The notes under the pieces: model-generated
Databases searched by the model: none
Told to the model about the DNA's origin: nothing
What the model saw: only the letters and a program-made list of their open reading frames with translations
NCBI GenBank assembly: GCA_046349215.1
Contig: JAXMCV010000002.1
Span: forward strand, 930,001 to 994,000
Length of the DNA: 64,000 nt
DNA from: JAJXWB01 sp046349215
Lineage (GTDB): Bacteria > Pseudomonadota > Alphaproteobacteria > Rhizobiales > Beijerinckiaceae
Reading direction: 5' to 3'
Shown: piece by piece, positions 43,549 through 51,548 of the stretch
How positions within the stretch are numbered: the stretch's first letter is position 1
How the letters are laid out: every line of letters begins with the position of its first letter
Position numbers and translations under genes: made by a program

Positions 43549-43821
43549 ATGTTTAATTTTTCAAATATTTTCCGTCCTTTACGCGAGGCGGTCCGCAGTT
43601 CAGACACGGGCTGGGGACCTAAATTCTATACGACCACGCAAACGCTTGCCGATGGAACGATGCGGGACGGGCTGCTGATGCGTCGGAGACAGCAGGGCGT
43701 GTGGGTGCATCGCCTGCCGACCGGCCGGGAGATCGACGATTACGTGTTCGGGGACGCCTGGTGGCCGACCCGCCAGCGGACCCCGGAGGTCGGTTTCACC
43801 GGCAGCCCTGACAGATCCTGA
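43549..43821 (+). CDS. Small hypothetical protein
   Basis: Unrecognised 90-residue protein from ATG 43549 (a TTG at 43531 would add six residues). It contains KFYTTTQTLADGTMRDGLLM and aromatic VWVHRLPTGREIDDYVFGDA but no family motif I can name. The 200 bases before it are AT-rich compared with neighbours (for example GATTTTTTTATGCTCC and ATCATATTTGTTTG), a local drop in GC suggesting transferred or rapidly changing DNA. It may be real because the frame has a plausible amino-acid mix; no ribosome site is strong. Confidence 0.5.
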   Translation: MFNFSNIFRPLREAVRSSDTGWGPKFYTTTQTLADGTMRDGLLMRRRQQGVWVHRLPTGREIDDYVFGDAWWPTRQRTPEVGFTGSPDRS

Positions 43822-43892
43822 ATTCAATCGGCGGGCCGCGCGCGACGGCCGCGACCCTCGACCTGCCGCCCGGCTCGTGCCAAATTCCACCC

Positions 43893-45068
43893 ATGTTCCT
43901 GCAATTCTTCACTTCGCTCCGGGAAGCCCAGGTTCCCGTCACCCTTCGCGAATACCTCACCCTGATGGAGGCGCTCGACCAGGACCTGGCCGAGAAGTCG
44001 GTCGAGGATTTCTACTACCTGTCGCGCGCCTGCCTGGTGAAGGACGAGCGCAACCTCGACAAGTTCGATCGCGTGTTCGGGGCGACATTCAAGGGGCTGG
44101 AATCGCTCCTCGACGCCATGGACAAGGCCGAAATTCCCGAGGAATGGCTGAAGAAGCTCGCCGAGAAATATCTGACCGACGAGGAGAAGCAGCAGCTCGA
44201 GGCCATGGGCTGGGACAAGCTGATGGAGACGCTGAAGAAGCGCCTCGAGGAGCAGAAGGAGCGCCACCAGGGCGGCAACAAGTGGATCGGCACGGCCGGC
44301 ACATCGCCCTTCGGCGCCTACGGCTACAATCCAGAAGGCATACGCATCGGCCAGAAGGAGAGCCGCCACCGTCGCGCCGTGAAGGTGTGGGACAAGCGCG
44401 AGTTCAAGGATCTCGACGGCGATACGGAACTCGGCACGCGCAACATCAAGATCGCGCTGCGCCGCCTGCGCAAGTTCGCGCGCACCGGCGCGCCGGAAGA
44501 ACTCGATCTCGACAATACGATCCGCGACACGGCCAAGCAGGGCTATCTCGACATCAAGCTGCGCCCCGAGCGCCGCAACGCGGTGAAGGTGCTGCTGTTC
44601 TTCGACATCGGCGGCTCGATGGACTGGCACATCAAGCAGGTCGAGGAATTGTTCTCCGCGTGCAAGACCGAGTTCAAGCACATGGAGCATTTCTATTTCC
44701 ACAATTGCCTGTACGAGGGCGTGTGGAAGGACAACAAGCGCCGCTTCACCGACAAGACGGCGACGTGGCAGGTGCTGCACACCTATCCGCACGATTACAA
44801 GGTGATCTTCGTCGGCGACGCGTCCATGTCGCCCTACGAGATCACGCAGCCCGGCGGCTCGGTCGAGCACATGAACGAAGAGCCTGGCTACGTATGGATG
44901 GAGCGCGTGACGCGCACCTATCCGCACGCCGTGTGGATCAATCCCGTGCCTGAAAACCAGTGGGACTACACGCAGTCGATCAAGCTCGTGCAGCGGATGA
45001 TGAGCAATCGCATGTATCCGCTGACGCTCGAGGGGCTGGACGGGGCGATGAAGGAACTGGTGCGGTAG
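43893..45068 (+). CDS. VWA domain protein, CoxE-like
   Basis: A 391-residue cytoplasmic protein. The N-terminal half is helical (FTSLREAQVPVTLREYLTLM), typical of CoxE/YehP-type VWA proteins. The VWA domain has a MIDAS of the form DxGxS (LLFFDIGGSMDWHIKQ), so it is likely metal-binding, and ends in FVGDASMSPYEI. Such proteins team up with MoxR ATPases to mature enzymes or complexes. Its partner is the MoxR gene at 41696 on the opposite strand. The start ATG has no strong ribosome site. Confidence 0.88.
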   Translation: MFLQFFTSLREAQVPVTLREYLTLMEALDQDLAEKSVEDFYYLSRACLVKDERNLDKFDRVFGATFKGLESLLDAMDKAEIPEEWLKKLAEKYLTDEEKQQLEAMGWDKLMETLKKRLEEQKERHQGGNKWIGTAGTSPFGAYGYNPEGIRIGQKESRHRRAVKVWDKREFKDLDGDTELGTRNIKIALRRLRKFARTGAPEELDLDNTIRDTAKQGYLDIKLRPERRNAVKVLLFFDIGGSMDWHIKQVEELFSACKTEFKHMEHFYFHNCLYEGVWKDNKRRFTDKTATWQVLHTYPHDYKVIFVGDASMSPYEITQPGGSVEHMNEEPGYVWMERVTRTYPHAVWINPVPENQWDYTQSIKLVQRMMSNRMYPLTLEGLDGAMKELVR

Positions 45069-45091
45069 CGAAGAGCGGCGCGGCTCTGGAG

Positions 45092-45133
45092 TATGCTTCG
45101 AGACGGCGGCTTTGCCGCCTCCTCAGCATGAGG
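45092..45133. repeat. Extragenic palindrome (TATGCTTCGAGAC...CTCAGCATGAGG type)
   Basis: An intergenic palindrome: ATGCT (45093-45097) pairs with AGCAT (45125-45129), and an inner stem GGCGGC-TTT-GCCGCC (45105-45119) is perfect. This kind of CTTCGAGAC...CTCAGCATGAGG sequence is frequent in alphaproteobacterial genomes. It sits between the converging VWA and BenE genes and may also act as their terminator. Confidence 0.75.
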
Positions 45134-45151
45134 GTTCGTTAGTAGAGACGC

Positions 45152-46366
45152 TCACGAGAACTGCTCCCGCTCCAGCAGTCGCGACACGGCCCATCCCGCG
45201 ACGAGCCCCCAGAAGGCGGCGCCGATGCCGAAGATGGGCAGGTCGGCGACCGTCACCAGAAAGCTCGCGAGCGCGCCGAGCGAGAATTTGTCCCTGAACG
45301 ACGAGACGAACGCGCCCTGCAGCACCCGCAGCATGGCGAGACCGCCGAGCATCATGACGAATTCCTTCGGCGTCGCCAGCATGAGGCGCGTGAAGGTCGG
45401 CGAGAACAGGCCGAACAGCAGGGCGAGCGATCCGGTGACCAGCGCGCCGGCATAGTGCCTGTGCTGCTCGCCGCTGGATACGAGGATGGCGTTTGTCGGA
45501 CCCGTCAGGCAGGTGCCGGAGGCGCCGACCGCGGCGCTGACGATGCCGCCGAGACCGCAGGCGATCGTCACGGCGTTGGCCGGCGGCGTGTGGCCGGCCG
45601 CCTGCAACACCGCGTAGCCCTGTCCGTTCTGTACGACGAGAACCGTGATGGCGAGCGGCACGACGAGTTCGACGATCGCCGCCCACGAAAAGCTCGCGTT
45701 CGCGAGCACGGGCTTTGCGAGCGTCAGCGCGCCGAGCGCGGCCGTATCGATGCGCGCAGTGAAGAGCGCGAGCAGCAGCCCGACGATCAGCGCGCCGAGA
45801 ATCGGCGGCGCGACGCGCGCGATGCGCGGCGAAAAGGACAGCGCGAGGAAGGTCGCCAGCATCGCCCAGGCGAGCACGGGATCGCCGTGCAGCGCGCGCA
45901 CGACGTCGAGGCCGAAGCGCAGGAACACGCCCGCGACCATGCCCATGACGATGGGCATCGGAACCCAGTCGAGCGCCCGGCGCGCAAGGCCGGTGGCGCC
46001 GAGCACGAGGATGAGCAGGCTCGTCGCGTAGAAGGCGCCGACGACTTCCGGAAACGACAGGTGACTGAGCGCCTGTCCCGCCAGCACCGTTCCGGGGATC
46101 GTCCAGAAGAAGCTCAGCGGCTGACGGAACGTCCAGGTCATGACGAGCGTGACGAGGCCATTGACGAAGAAGCAGCCGAACAGCCACGAGGCGATCTGGT
46201 CGGACGCCAGCGCGCCCTTCGACGCTGCCGTCAGCACGACGGCGACCGGCCCTGTCGCGGCGAAGATGAATCCGATGAGGCCGTTGGCGAATTGCTGGGG
46301 CCCGAGGTCGCGCATCACGCCCGCGAATGTCGCCCGTTCGGCGACCAGATGCCGTGTCTCCGCCAT
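45152..46366 (-). CDS. Benzoate/H+ symporter BenE family protein
   Basis: A 404-residue membrane protein with about twelve hydrophobic helices. It matches BenE features: QFANGLIGFIFAATGPVAVVL, then FWTIPGTVLAGQAL, and the paired PMPIVMGMVAGVFLRFG. BenE proteins import benzoate or related aromatic acids with protons. The nucleobase permease gene lies 13 bases upstream on the same strand, so the two are cotranscribed and may serve one catabolic route. Substrate not proven. Confidence 0.9.
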   Translation of the reverse strand: MAETRHLVAERATFAGVMRDLGPQQFANGLIGFIFAATGPVAVVLTAASKGALASDQIASWLFGCFFVNGLVTLVMTWTFRQPLSFFWTIPGTVLAGQALSHLSFPEVVGAFYATSLLILVLGATGLARRALDWVPMPIVMGMVAGVFLRFGLDVVRALHGDPVLAWAMLATFLALSFSPRIARVAPPILGALIVGLLLALFTARIDTAALGALTLAKPVLANASFSWAAIVELVVPLAITVLVVQNGQGYAVLQAAGHTPPANAVTIACGLGGIVSAAVGASGTCLTGPTNAILVSSGEQHRHYAGALVTGSLALLFGLFSPTFTRLMLATPKEFVMMLGGLAMLRVLQGAFVSSFRDKFSLGALASFLVTVADLPIFGIGAAFWGLVAGWAVSRLLEREQFS

Positions 46367-46379
46367 GGAAATTTCCCGC

Positions 46380-47657
46380 TCACTCTTTCTTCGTGGCGCC
46401 GAGCAGATGATAGAGCAGGATCGCGCCGAACGTCGCAGAACCGATTCCGCCGAGCGTGAAGCCGCCGAGCTTGACCGTGAGATCGCCCGCGCCGGCGACG
46501 AGCGCGGCGGCGGCCGTCACCAGGTTGCGCGGATCGGAAAAGTCGACGCGGTTCTCGACCCAGATGCGTCCGGCCGTCGCGGCGATCAGGCCGAACACGA
46601 CGACCGACAGGCCGCCGATGACGGGACCGGGCAAGGTGAGGATCAGCGCGCCGAATTTCGGCGAAAAGCCGAGCAGGAGTGCGACGCAGGCCGCAACGAG
46701 GAAGACGAGCGTCGAATAGATTCGCGTCACCGCCATCACGCCCATGTTCTCGGCATAAGTGGTCACGCCCGTGCCGCCGCCGAATCCCGCGATGATCGTG
46801 GCGACGCCATCGCCGAGAAAGGCGCGGCCGAGCAGCGGATCGAGGTTGCGGCCGGACATGGCGGAGATCGCTTTCACATGCCCGAGATTTTCCGCGACGA
46901 GGACGATGGCCGCCGGCGCGATCAAGGTCGCCGCGCTTCCGGTGAAAACCGGCGCGACGAATTTCGGCAGTCCGAACCATGGCGCGGCGACGACGGAGGA
47001 AAAGTCGATCGGCTTTCCGAAGCCCAGATGATTGGCGCAGATGTAGTAAAGGATGTAGCCGGCCAGTCCGCCGAGCAGGACCGGCAGACGGCGCACGATG
47101 CCCGATCCGCGGACCGCGAAGAGTCCGACTGCGAGAACCGTCAGAAGGCCGATCGTCGTGTCGAAACCGGAGGCGGAGACGCCTTTCACGGCGATCGGCG
47201 CGAGGTTGAGGCCGATGGCGCCGACGATCGCGCCGGTGAGCACGGGCGGCATCAGCTTTTCGACCCAGCCGGCGCCGGTCGCGATGACGACGAGTCCGAT
47301 GATCGAATAGAGCAGGCCCGCCGCGACGATGCCGCCGAGCGCCACCGCGATGTTGGCGTTGGGACCGGACCCGGCGTAGCCGGTCGCCGCGATGACCACG
47401 GCGATGAAGGCGAAGGAGGAGCCGAGATAGCTCGGCAGGCGACCGCCCGTGACGACGAAGAAGACGAGCGTGCCGATGCCTGAAAAGAAGATCGCGACAT
47501 TCGGATCGAAACCCATGAGGATCGGCGCCAGAGCGGTCGCGCCGAACATGGCGACGACATGCTGCACGCCGAGCGCGATCGTCTGCGGCCAGGGCAATCT
47601 TTCGTCCGGCGCAATGTCGCCGGAAGTTCTCAGTTTCCAGGTCGGGAAATACGACAT
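46380..47657 (-). CDS. Uracil/xanthine permease (NCS2/NAT family)
   Basis: A 425-residue symporter with about twelve to fourteen helices. It shows the family N-terminus (LPWPQTIALGVQHVVAMFGA), the loop LPSYLGSSFAFIAVV and the signature region GVTTYAENMGVMAVTRI, where AEN is the substrate-contact Glu-Asn motif of UraA/NAT proteins. NCS2 members import uracil, xanthine or uric acid with protons. It precedes the BenE gene by 13 bases in the same orientation. Confidence 0.92.
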   Translation of the reverse strand: MSYFPTWKLRTSGDIAPDERLPWPQTIALGVQHVVAMFGATALAPILMGFDPNVAIFFSGIGTLVFFVVTGGRLPSYLGSSFAFIAVVIAATGYAGSGPNANIAVALGGIVAAGLLYSIIGLVVIATGAGWVEKLMPPVLTGAIVGAIGLNLAPIAVKGVSASGFDTTIGLLTVLAVGLFAVRGSGIVRRLPVLLGGLAGYILYYICANHLGFGKPIDFSSVVAAPWFGLPKFVAPVFTGSAATLIAPAAIVLVAENLGHVKAISAMSGRNLDPLLGRAFLGDGVATIIAGFGGGTGVTTYAENMGVMAVTRIYSTLVFLVAACVALLLGFSPKFGALILTLPGPVIGGLSVVVFGLIAATAGRIWVENRVDFSDPRNLVTAAAALVAGAGDLTVKLGGFTLGGIGSATFGAILLYHLLGATKKE

Positions 47658-47747
47658 GTTCGCCTCGCGCCGGTCACACGAGGATCGAACGCCTGCCGCA
47701 AGGCGTCAATGGCGGGCGCCGATGAAATCGCGCGCCAACCGTCTTGC

Positions 47748-48536
47748 CTACATGCGCGAGAGGACGAGCAATGTCTTGCCGTCGGCGTCGAGCAGGAGAA
47801 GCTTGCGGCGTTGTTCGTCGGCGCGCCAGGCGCGCGCAGCCATGAGCGCGTCGAGGAATTTACGCTCCTGGTCCATGACAGCCAGCGGGCAGGCCATCTG
47901 CGTCGAGCCCATGGCGCCGAAGGACATTTCCGCGCGGTCGATCCTGGCCTTTCCGAAGATGCGGTTGCAGCCGCCCGAGCCTGCCACGCTCCCGTCCGGT
48001 CCGATCTCGATATAGGATTGCACGCGGTCGAGCACGCCGCCGCCGCCGATATTCTCGGCGAGCCACCGGCCCTGCCATTTCTGCGCCGGATCCGGCGCCG
48101 GCGCGGGCCTGTCCGGCGCGCGCGTCGATTGCAGCATCAGGTCGGTCTTGTCCTTGCCGCCGCCGAAGACCGGATTGCTCTGCGTCGTCACGAACAGCAG
48201 CCTCTCGCCGGAAAGGATGCGCGCCTGCAGCGCATAGCGGCCGCGAGGCTGCAGGGCGTTGTCGTCGAAAGTCATTTCCCAGCGGATCGGGACCTGGCCG
48301 GCCGGCGAGACCGTCGTCTGTCCGACGATCGTTGCGGCGGCGTCGGCGCGCGCGACATCGACGAGGGTCACTTCGGCGCGCGCGTCGGGCGGCAGCGCGA
48401 TGCGCTCGCGATAGGCGAGCGTGCCCGCGAGCTTGCGCGGAGCGGCCTCGGCCACGCCGACGAAGCCCGTCGCGAGAAATGCGGTGACGAATGTCGCGCG
48501 AAACAATCTCAAGCGCGCACCACCAGCACCGAACAT
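47748..48536 (-). CDS. YbaY-like lipoprotein-type protein with META (HslJ) domain
   Basis: A 262-residue exported protein: signal peptide (FRATFVTAFLATGFVGVAEA), a YbaY-like domain (LAGTLAYRERIALPPDARAE, ATIVGQTTVSPAGQVPIRWE) and a C-terminal META/HslJ-like domain (GSGGCNRIFGKARIDRAEMS). Both domains are linked to envelope stress and polyamine/novobiocin resistance in other species. ATG 48536 is given, but a TTG at 48512 that overlaps the stop of the upstream UspA gene is equally possible. It follows uspA on the same strand. Confidence 0.8.
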   Translation of the reverse strand: MFGAGGARLRLFRATFVTAFLATGFVGVAEAAPRKLAGTLAYRERIALPPDARAEVTLVDVARADAAATIVGQTTVSPAGQVPIRWEMTFDDNALQPRGRYALQARILSGERLLFVTTQSNPVFGGGKDKTDLMLQSTRAPDRPAPAPDPAQKWQGRWLAENIGGGGVLDRVQSYIEIGPDGSVAGSGGCNRIFGKARIDRAEMSFGAMGSTQMACPLAVMDQERKFLDALMAARAWRADEQRRKLLLLDADGKTLLVLSRM

Positions 48537-48934
48537 TCGGCGTGGCGCACGACGGTCGTCGCGTTGGAGCCGAGCAGATACGTCGACATGGCGGGACGGT
48601 GCGAACCGATGATGATGAGGTCGGCGCCCCAGTCCTTCGCCTCGGCGAGAATTTCGGGATAGACGCCGCCGATGCGCACGATGGTCGAGACGCGATCCGC
48701 CGGCAGTTTCACCTGAGCGGCGATATCGGCCAGCGCCTTTTCCGCATTGGCGCGCTGCGTGGCGTCGAAATCGGCGGGCACGTAGTCCATGAAGGTCGCC
48801 GGCAGCAGCGACTGGACGTTGATGAGCCGCACACGGCCATTGGCGAGACCCGCCAGTTCGGTCGCCGCTACGATGGCCGGTTGCGAAGGCGCGGGCTCGG
48901 CCAGGTCGACGGGCGCGAGAATGGATTTGTACAT
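48509..48934 (-). CDS. Universal stress protein UspA family
   Basis: A 141-residue Usp protein. It starts YKSILAPVDLAEPAPS and ends with the ATP-binding loop IIGSHRPAMSTYLLGSNATT and VVRHAECSVLVVRA. The G-x2-G-x9-G-S/T pattern (GSHRPAMSTYLLGSNAT) places it in the nucleotide-binding subgroup. Usp proteins help survival under starvation and stress. It overlaps or adjoins the YbaY/META gene, suggesting co-expression. Confidence 0.92.
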   Translation of the reverse strand: MYKSILAPVDLAEPAPSQPAIVAATELAGLANGRVRLINVQSLLPATFMDYVPADFDATQRANAEKALADIAAQVKLPADRVSTIVRIGGVYPEILAEAKDWGADLIIIGSHRPAMSTYLLGSNATTVVRHAECSVLVVRA

Positions 48935-49122
48935 GGCCGGATCCTTTCGAGACCGTTCGACGGCAGCCTAGCACGAAATGTGAACGGGGCCTTGGCGCAG
49001 GTCAACGCGGCATTAACCGCGGCTGCGTCGCGGCATGGGCCGTCGCGGCTTCAGGTGCGCCATTGCACAGGCAAAGCTGCCTCTCCGTGATTTCATCCAT
49101 TTGCAGACGGGGAATTTGCATC

Positions 49123-50334
49123 ATGAATTTCAATTCGCCAGCCAGCGTCGCTGCCAGGGAGCCGCCGCCGCCCCCCGTCGCGGCGCTGAAATTCACGGGC
49201 GAGAATGCGGACTTTCGTCAACTCGTCACGACTGGCGCGGCGCTCGAACTCGTCACGCTCGGCTTCTACCGGTTCTGGCTCGCCACACGCATTCGCGCGC
49301 ATTTGTGGTCGCATACGGAAGTCGACGGCGATGCGCTCGAATATCTAGGCACGGCGCGCGAATTGCTGATCGGCTTTCTCGTCGCCGTCGCCATCCTCGC
49401 GCCCGCCTATCTCGCCTATTTTCTGGTCGGCGTCGTGGCGGAGAGCTACCAGTCGCTCGCCTCTCTGCCGCTGGCGGTCTGCTACTACGGCTTCCTGCAA
49501 TTCGCGATCTATCGCGGCCGGCGCTATCGGCTCAACCGCACGATGTGGCGCGGCGTCCGGTTCGACATGGACGGATCCGGCGCGGCCTATGCGCTGAAGG
49601 CGATGGGATGGACGGTCGCGGTCTTCCTGACGCTCGGCCTGCTCTATCCATGGCGGCAGGCGGCGCTCGAGCGCGCGAAGATGCGGCATACGTTCTACGG
49701 CGGATTGCGTGGCGATTTCGCTGGAACCGGCGCCGGGCTGTTCAGGGCTCTCTGGTGGCTCTATGCGGCGGTCGTCGCCGCTGGCGCCAGCCTCGCCGCG
49801 CTGGGGTATCTGGCCTCGCAGAAGAAGGTTCCCGATGGCGCCGTCGTCCTGCTGGCGCTGTGCCTCGTTCTGGCGCTTCCGTTCGGTTTCGCCGCGTTCC
49901 GCGCCAGCGAATGGAAATGGTGGGTCGACGGCCTGCGGTTCGGTCCCGTTTCCGCATCGTCGCGCATCAATCGCGGCGACCTGGTCGGCTTCTACTGGTC
50001 GACCCTCGGCCTGCTGCTGATGACGGCGCTTTTCTTCGCCGCGATCCTGACCGGCCTTGTCGGGCTCGGCTACGCCCTGGGCTTGCGCATCGCCGAGAAA
50101 GGCGGGGCGCCGACCATCGTCATGCTCGTGCCGATGGCGATCCTCTACCTCGGCTTTCTGCTGACGGCGACGGCGATCGTCCGGACCTACACGATCCAGC
50201 GCGTCTGGAAGACAGTGGCGGGTTCGACCATTCTCGTCGGGCTCGACCGGATGGGCGAGGTTTTCGCGCGCGATGATAATGTGAGCGCGGTGGGCGAGGG
50301 AATCGTCGACGGTTTCGACGTGCTGGGGTTCTGA
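49123..50334 (+). CDS. DUF898 (YjgN) family membrane protein
   Basis: A 403-residue polytopic protein from ATG 49123. The DUF898 signature is seen in FTGENADFRQLVTTGAALEL and TLGFYRFWLATRIRAHLW, and a second copy of the tract pattern appears in TLGLLYPWRQAALERAKM and FAAFRASEWKWWVDGLRF. About eight helices. The family often neighbours M48 peptidases, as here: the peptidase starts five bases downstream, so they are coupled. The role is unknown; envelope quality control is possible. Confidence 0.88.
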   Translation: MNFNSPASVAAREPPPPPVAALKFTGENADFRQLVTTGAALELVTLGFYRFWLATRIRAHLWSHTEVDGDALEYLGTARELLIGFLVAVAILAPAYLAYFLVGVVAESYQSLASLPLAVCYYGFLQFAIYRGRRYRLNRTMWRGVRFDMDGSGAAYALKAMGWTVAVFLTLGLLYPWRQAALERAKMRHTFYGGLRGDFAGTGAGLFRALWWLYAAVVAAGASLAALGYLASQKKVPDGAVVLLALCLVLALPFGFAAFRASEWKWWVDGLRFGPVSASSRINRGDLVGFYWSTLGLLLMTALFFAAILTGLVGLGYALGLRIAEKGGAPTIVMLVPMAILYLGFLLTATAIVRTYTIQRVWKTVAGSTILVGLDRMGEVFARDDNVSAVGEGIVDGFDVLGF

Positions 50335-50338
50335 AGCG

Positions 50339-51463
50339 ATGGAGCAGGCCAGCGCTGCAGGCGCGACGGTTTCGACGGACGAGACCTTCTTCGACGGCCG
50401 CAGCAACGTCCGCCGGCGCGTGAACCTGCGGCTTGGCGACACGCTGCAGATTTTCGAAGGCGATCGGTTTGTCGCCGCATGGGCTCTGGCCGACATCCGG
50501 CGCGTCGATGGCGCGGGCCCGGTCTTGCGCATCCGGTCGGTCGCCACGCTGCACGGGGCGCGGCTCGAGATTCGCAACCTCGATTTCGCCGCCGCGATCA
50601 TGCGCCGCTGCCCGTTGATCGCCGGCGAAGCGCAGGAGGAAAAGAGCGCCGCCTGGCGCATCCTGTGGTGGTCGCTCGCCGCTGCGGCGTCGCTGGCGGG
50701 CATCGTCTGGTACGGCGTGCCGCTCGTCGCAGAACATCTGACGCCGCTCGTGCCGCGCTCCATCGAACGGCGCATCGGCGATCTCGCCGACAGCCAGGCG
50801 CGCGACATGTTCAATGGCAAGATCTGCATGGCGCCGGCAGGACAGGCGGCGCTCGACAAACTCGTCGCCGCGCTGAAGAAGGCGCCCGGCGCTCCGCAGG
50901 AGGCGCAGGTCGTGGCGCTCGCCTCGACGACGGTGAATGCCTTCGCGCTGCCGGGCGGCCGGGTCTATGTGCTCTCCGGGCTGATCGACGCCGCCCAATC
51001 GCCCGACGAGGTGGCAGGCGTGCTCGCGCACGAATTCGGCCATGTCGCGCATCGCGACAGCATGAAAATCATGATCGAGCAGGGAAGCTCGGCTTTCGTC
51101 ATCGGTCTGTTCTTCGGCGACGTGTTCGGCGCGGGCGCTCTCGCCGCCGCAACGCGCGCCTCGATCGGCGCGGCCTATTCGCGCGACGCCGAGACGGCCG
51201 CCGACGACTTTTCGATCCAAACGCTCAATGCGATCGGCCGACCGGCTAAGCCGCTCGGCGAACTGCTTATGCGCATGTCGAAGGACGAAAAATCCTCGCC
51301 GTTCGACATATTGCGCGATCATCCCCTGTCTTCGCAGAGGCTGGCGCGTATCGCCGCGGCCTCCCGGCCTGCAGGCGCGCCGCCGTTGTTGTCCGAGACG
51401 GAATGGAAAGCGCTGAAGGAATTCTGCGCGGACGCGGACAAAGACAAAAAGGCAAAGCTCTAG
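50339..51463 (+). CDS. M48 family membrane metallopeptidase
   Basis: A 374-residue protein with an N-terminal soluble domain of about 95 residues, one hydrophobic helix (WWSLAAAASLAGIVWYGV) and an M48 catalytic region: zinc site HEFGH at His231/His235 (AHEFGHVAHRDSM) and the downstream Glu candidate in YSRDAETAADDF. M48 enzymes are membrane proteases in quality control. It belongs with the upstream DUF898 gene as a two-gene unit. No signal peptide; the N-terminus probably faces the cytoplasm. Confidence 0.9.
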   Translation: MEQASAAGATVSTDETFFDGRSNVRRRVNLRLGDTLQIFEGDRFVAAWALADIRRVDGAGPVLRIRSVATLHGARLEIRNLDFAAAIMRRCPLIAGEAQEEKSAAWRILWWSLAAAASLAGIVWYGVPLVAEHLTPLVPRSIERRIGDLADSQARDMFNGKICMAPAGQAALDKLVAALKKAPGAPQEAQVVALASTTVNAFALPGGRVYVLSGLIDAAQSPDEVAGVLAHEFGHVAHRDSMKIMIEQGSSAFVIGLFFGDVFGAGALAAATRASIGAAYSRDAETAADDFSIQTLNAIGRPAKPLGELLMRMSKDEKSSPFDILRDHPLSSQRLARIAAASRPAGAPPLLSETEWKALKEFCADADKDKKAKL

Positions 51464-51548
51464 TCTTTTACCCGGTTGATTGACACCCGGGCGGGGCCAG
51501 CCACAAATCGCTACGGTTCAGCCGAACCCGAACGCACGAAAGCGCCAG

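Noticed and set aside
49002..49016. TCAACGCGGCATTAACC as a CtrA site before the DUF898 gene
   Set aside because: Only one half-site is exact; the other is TCAA. Kept as a weak possibility, not annotated.
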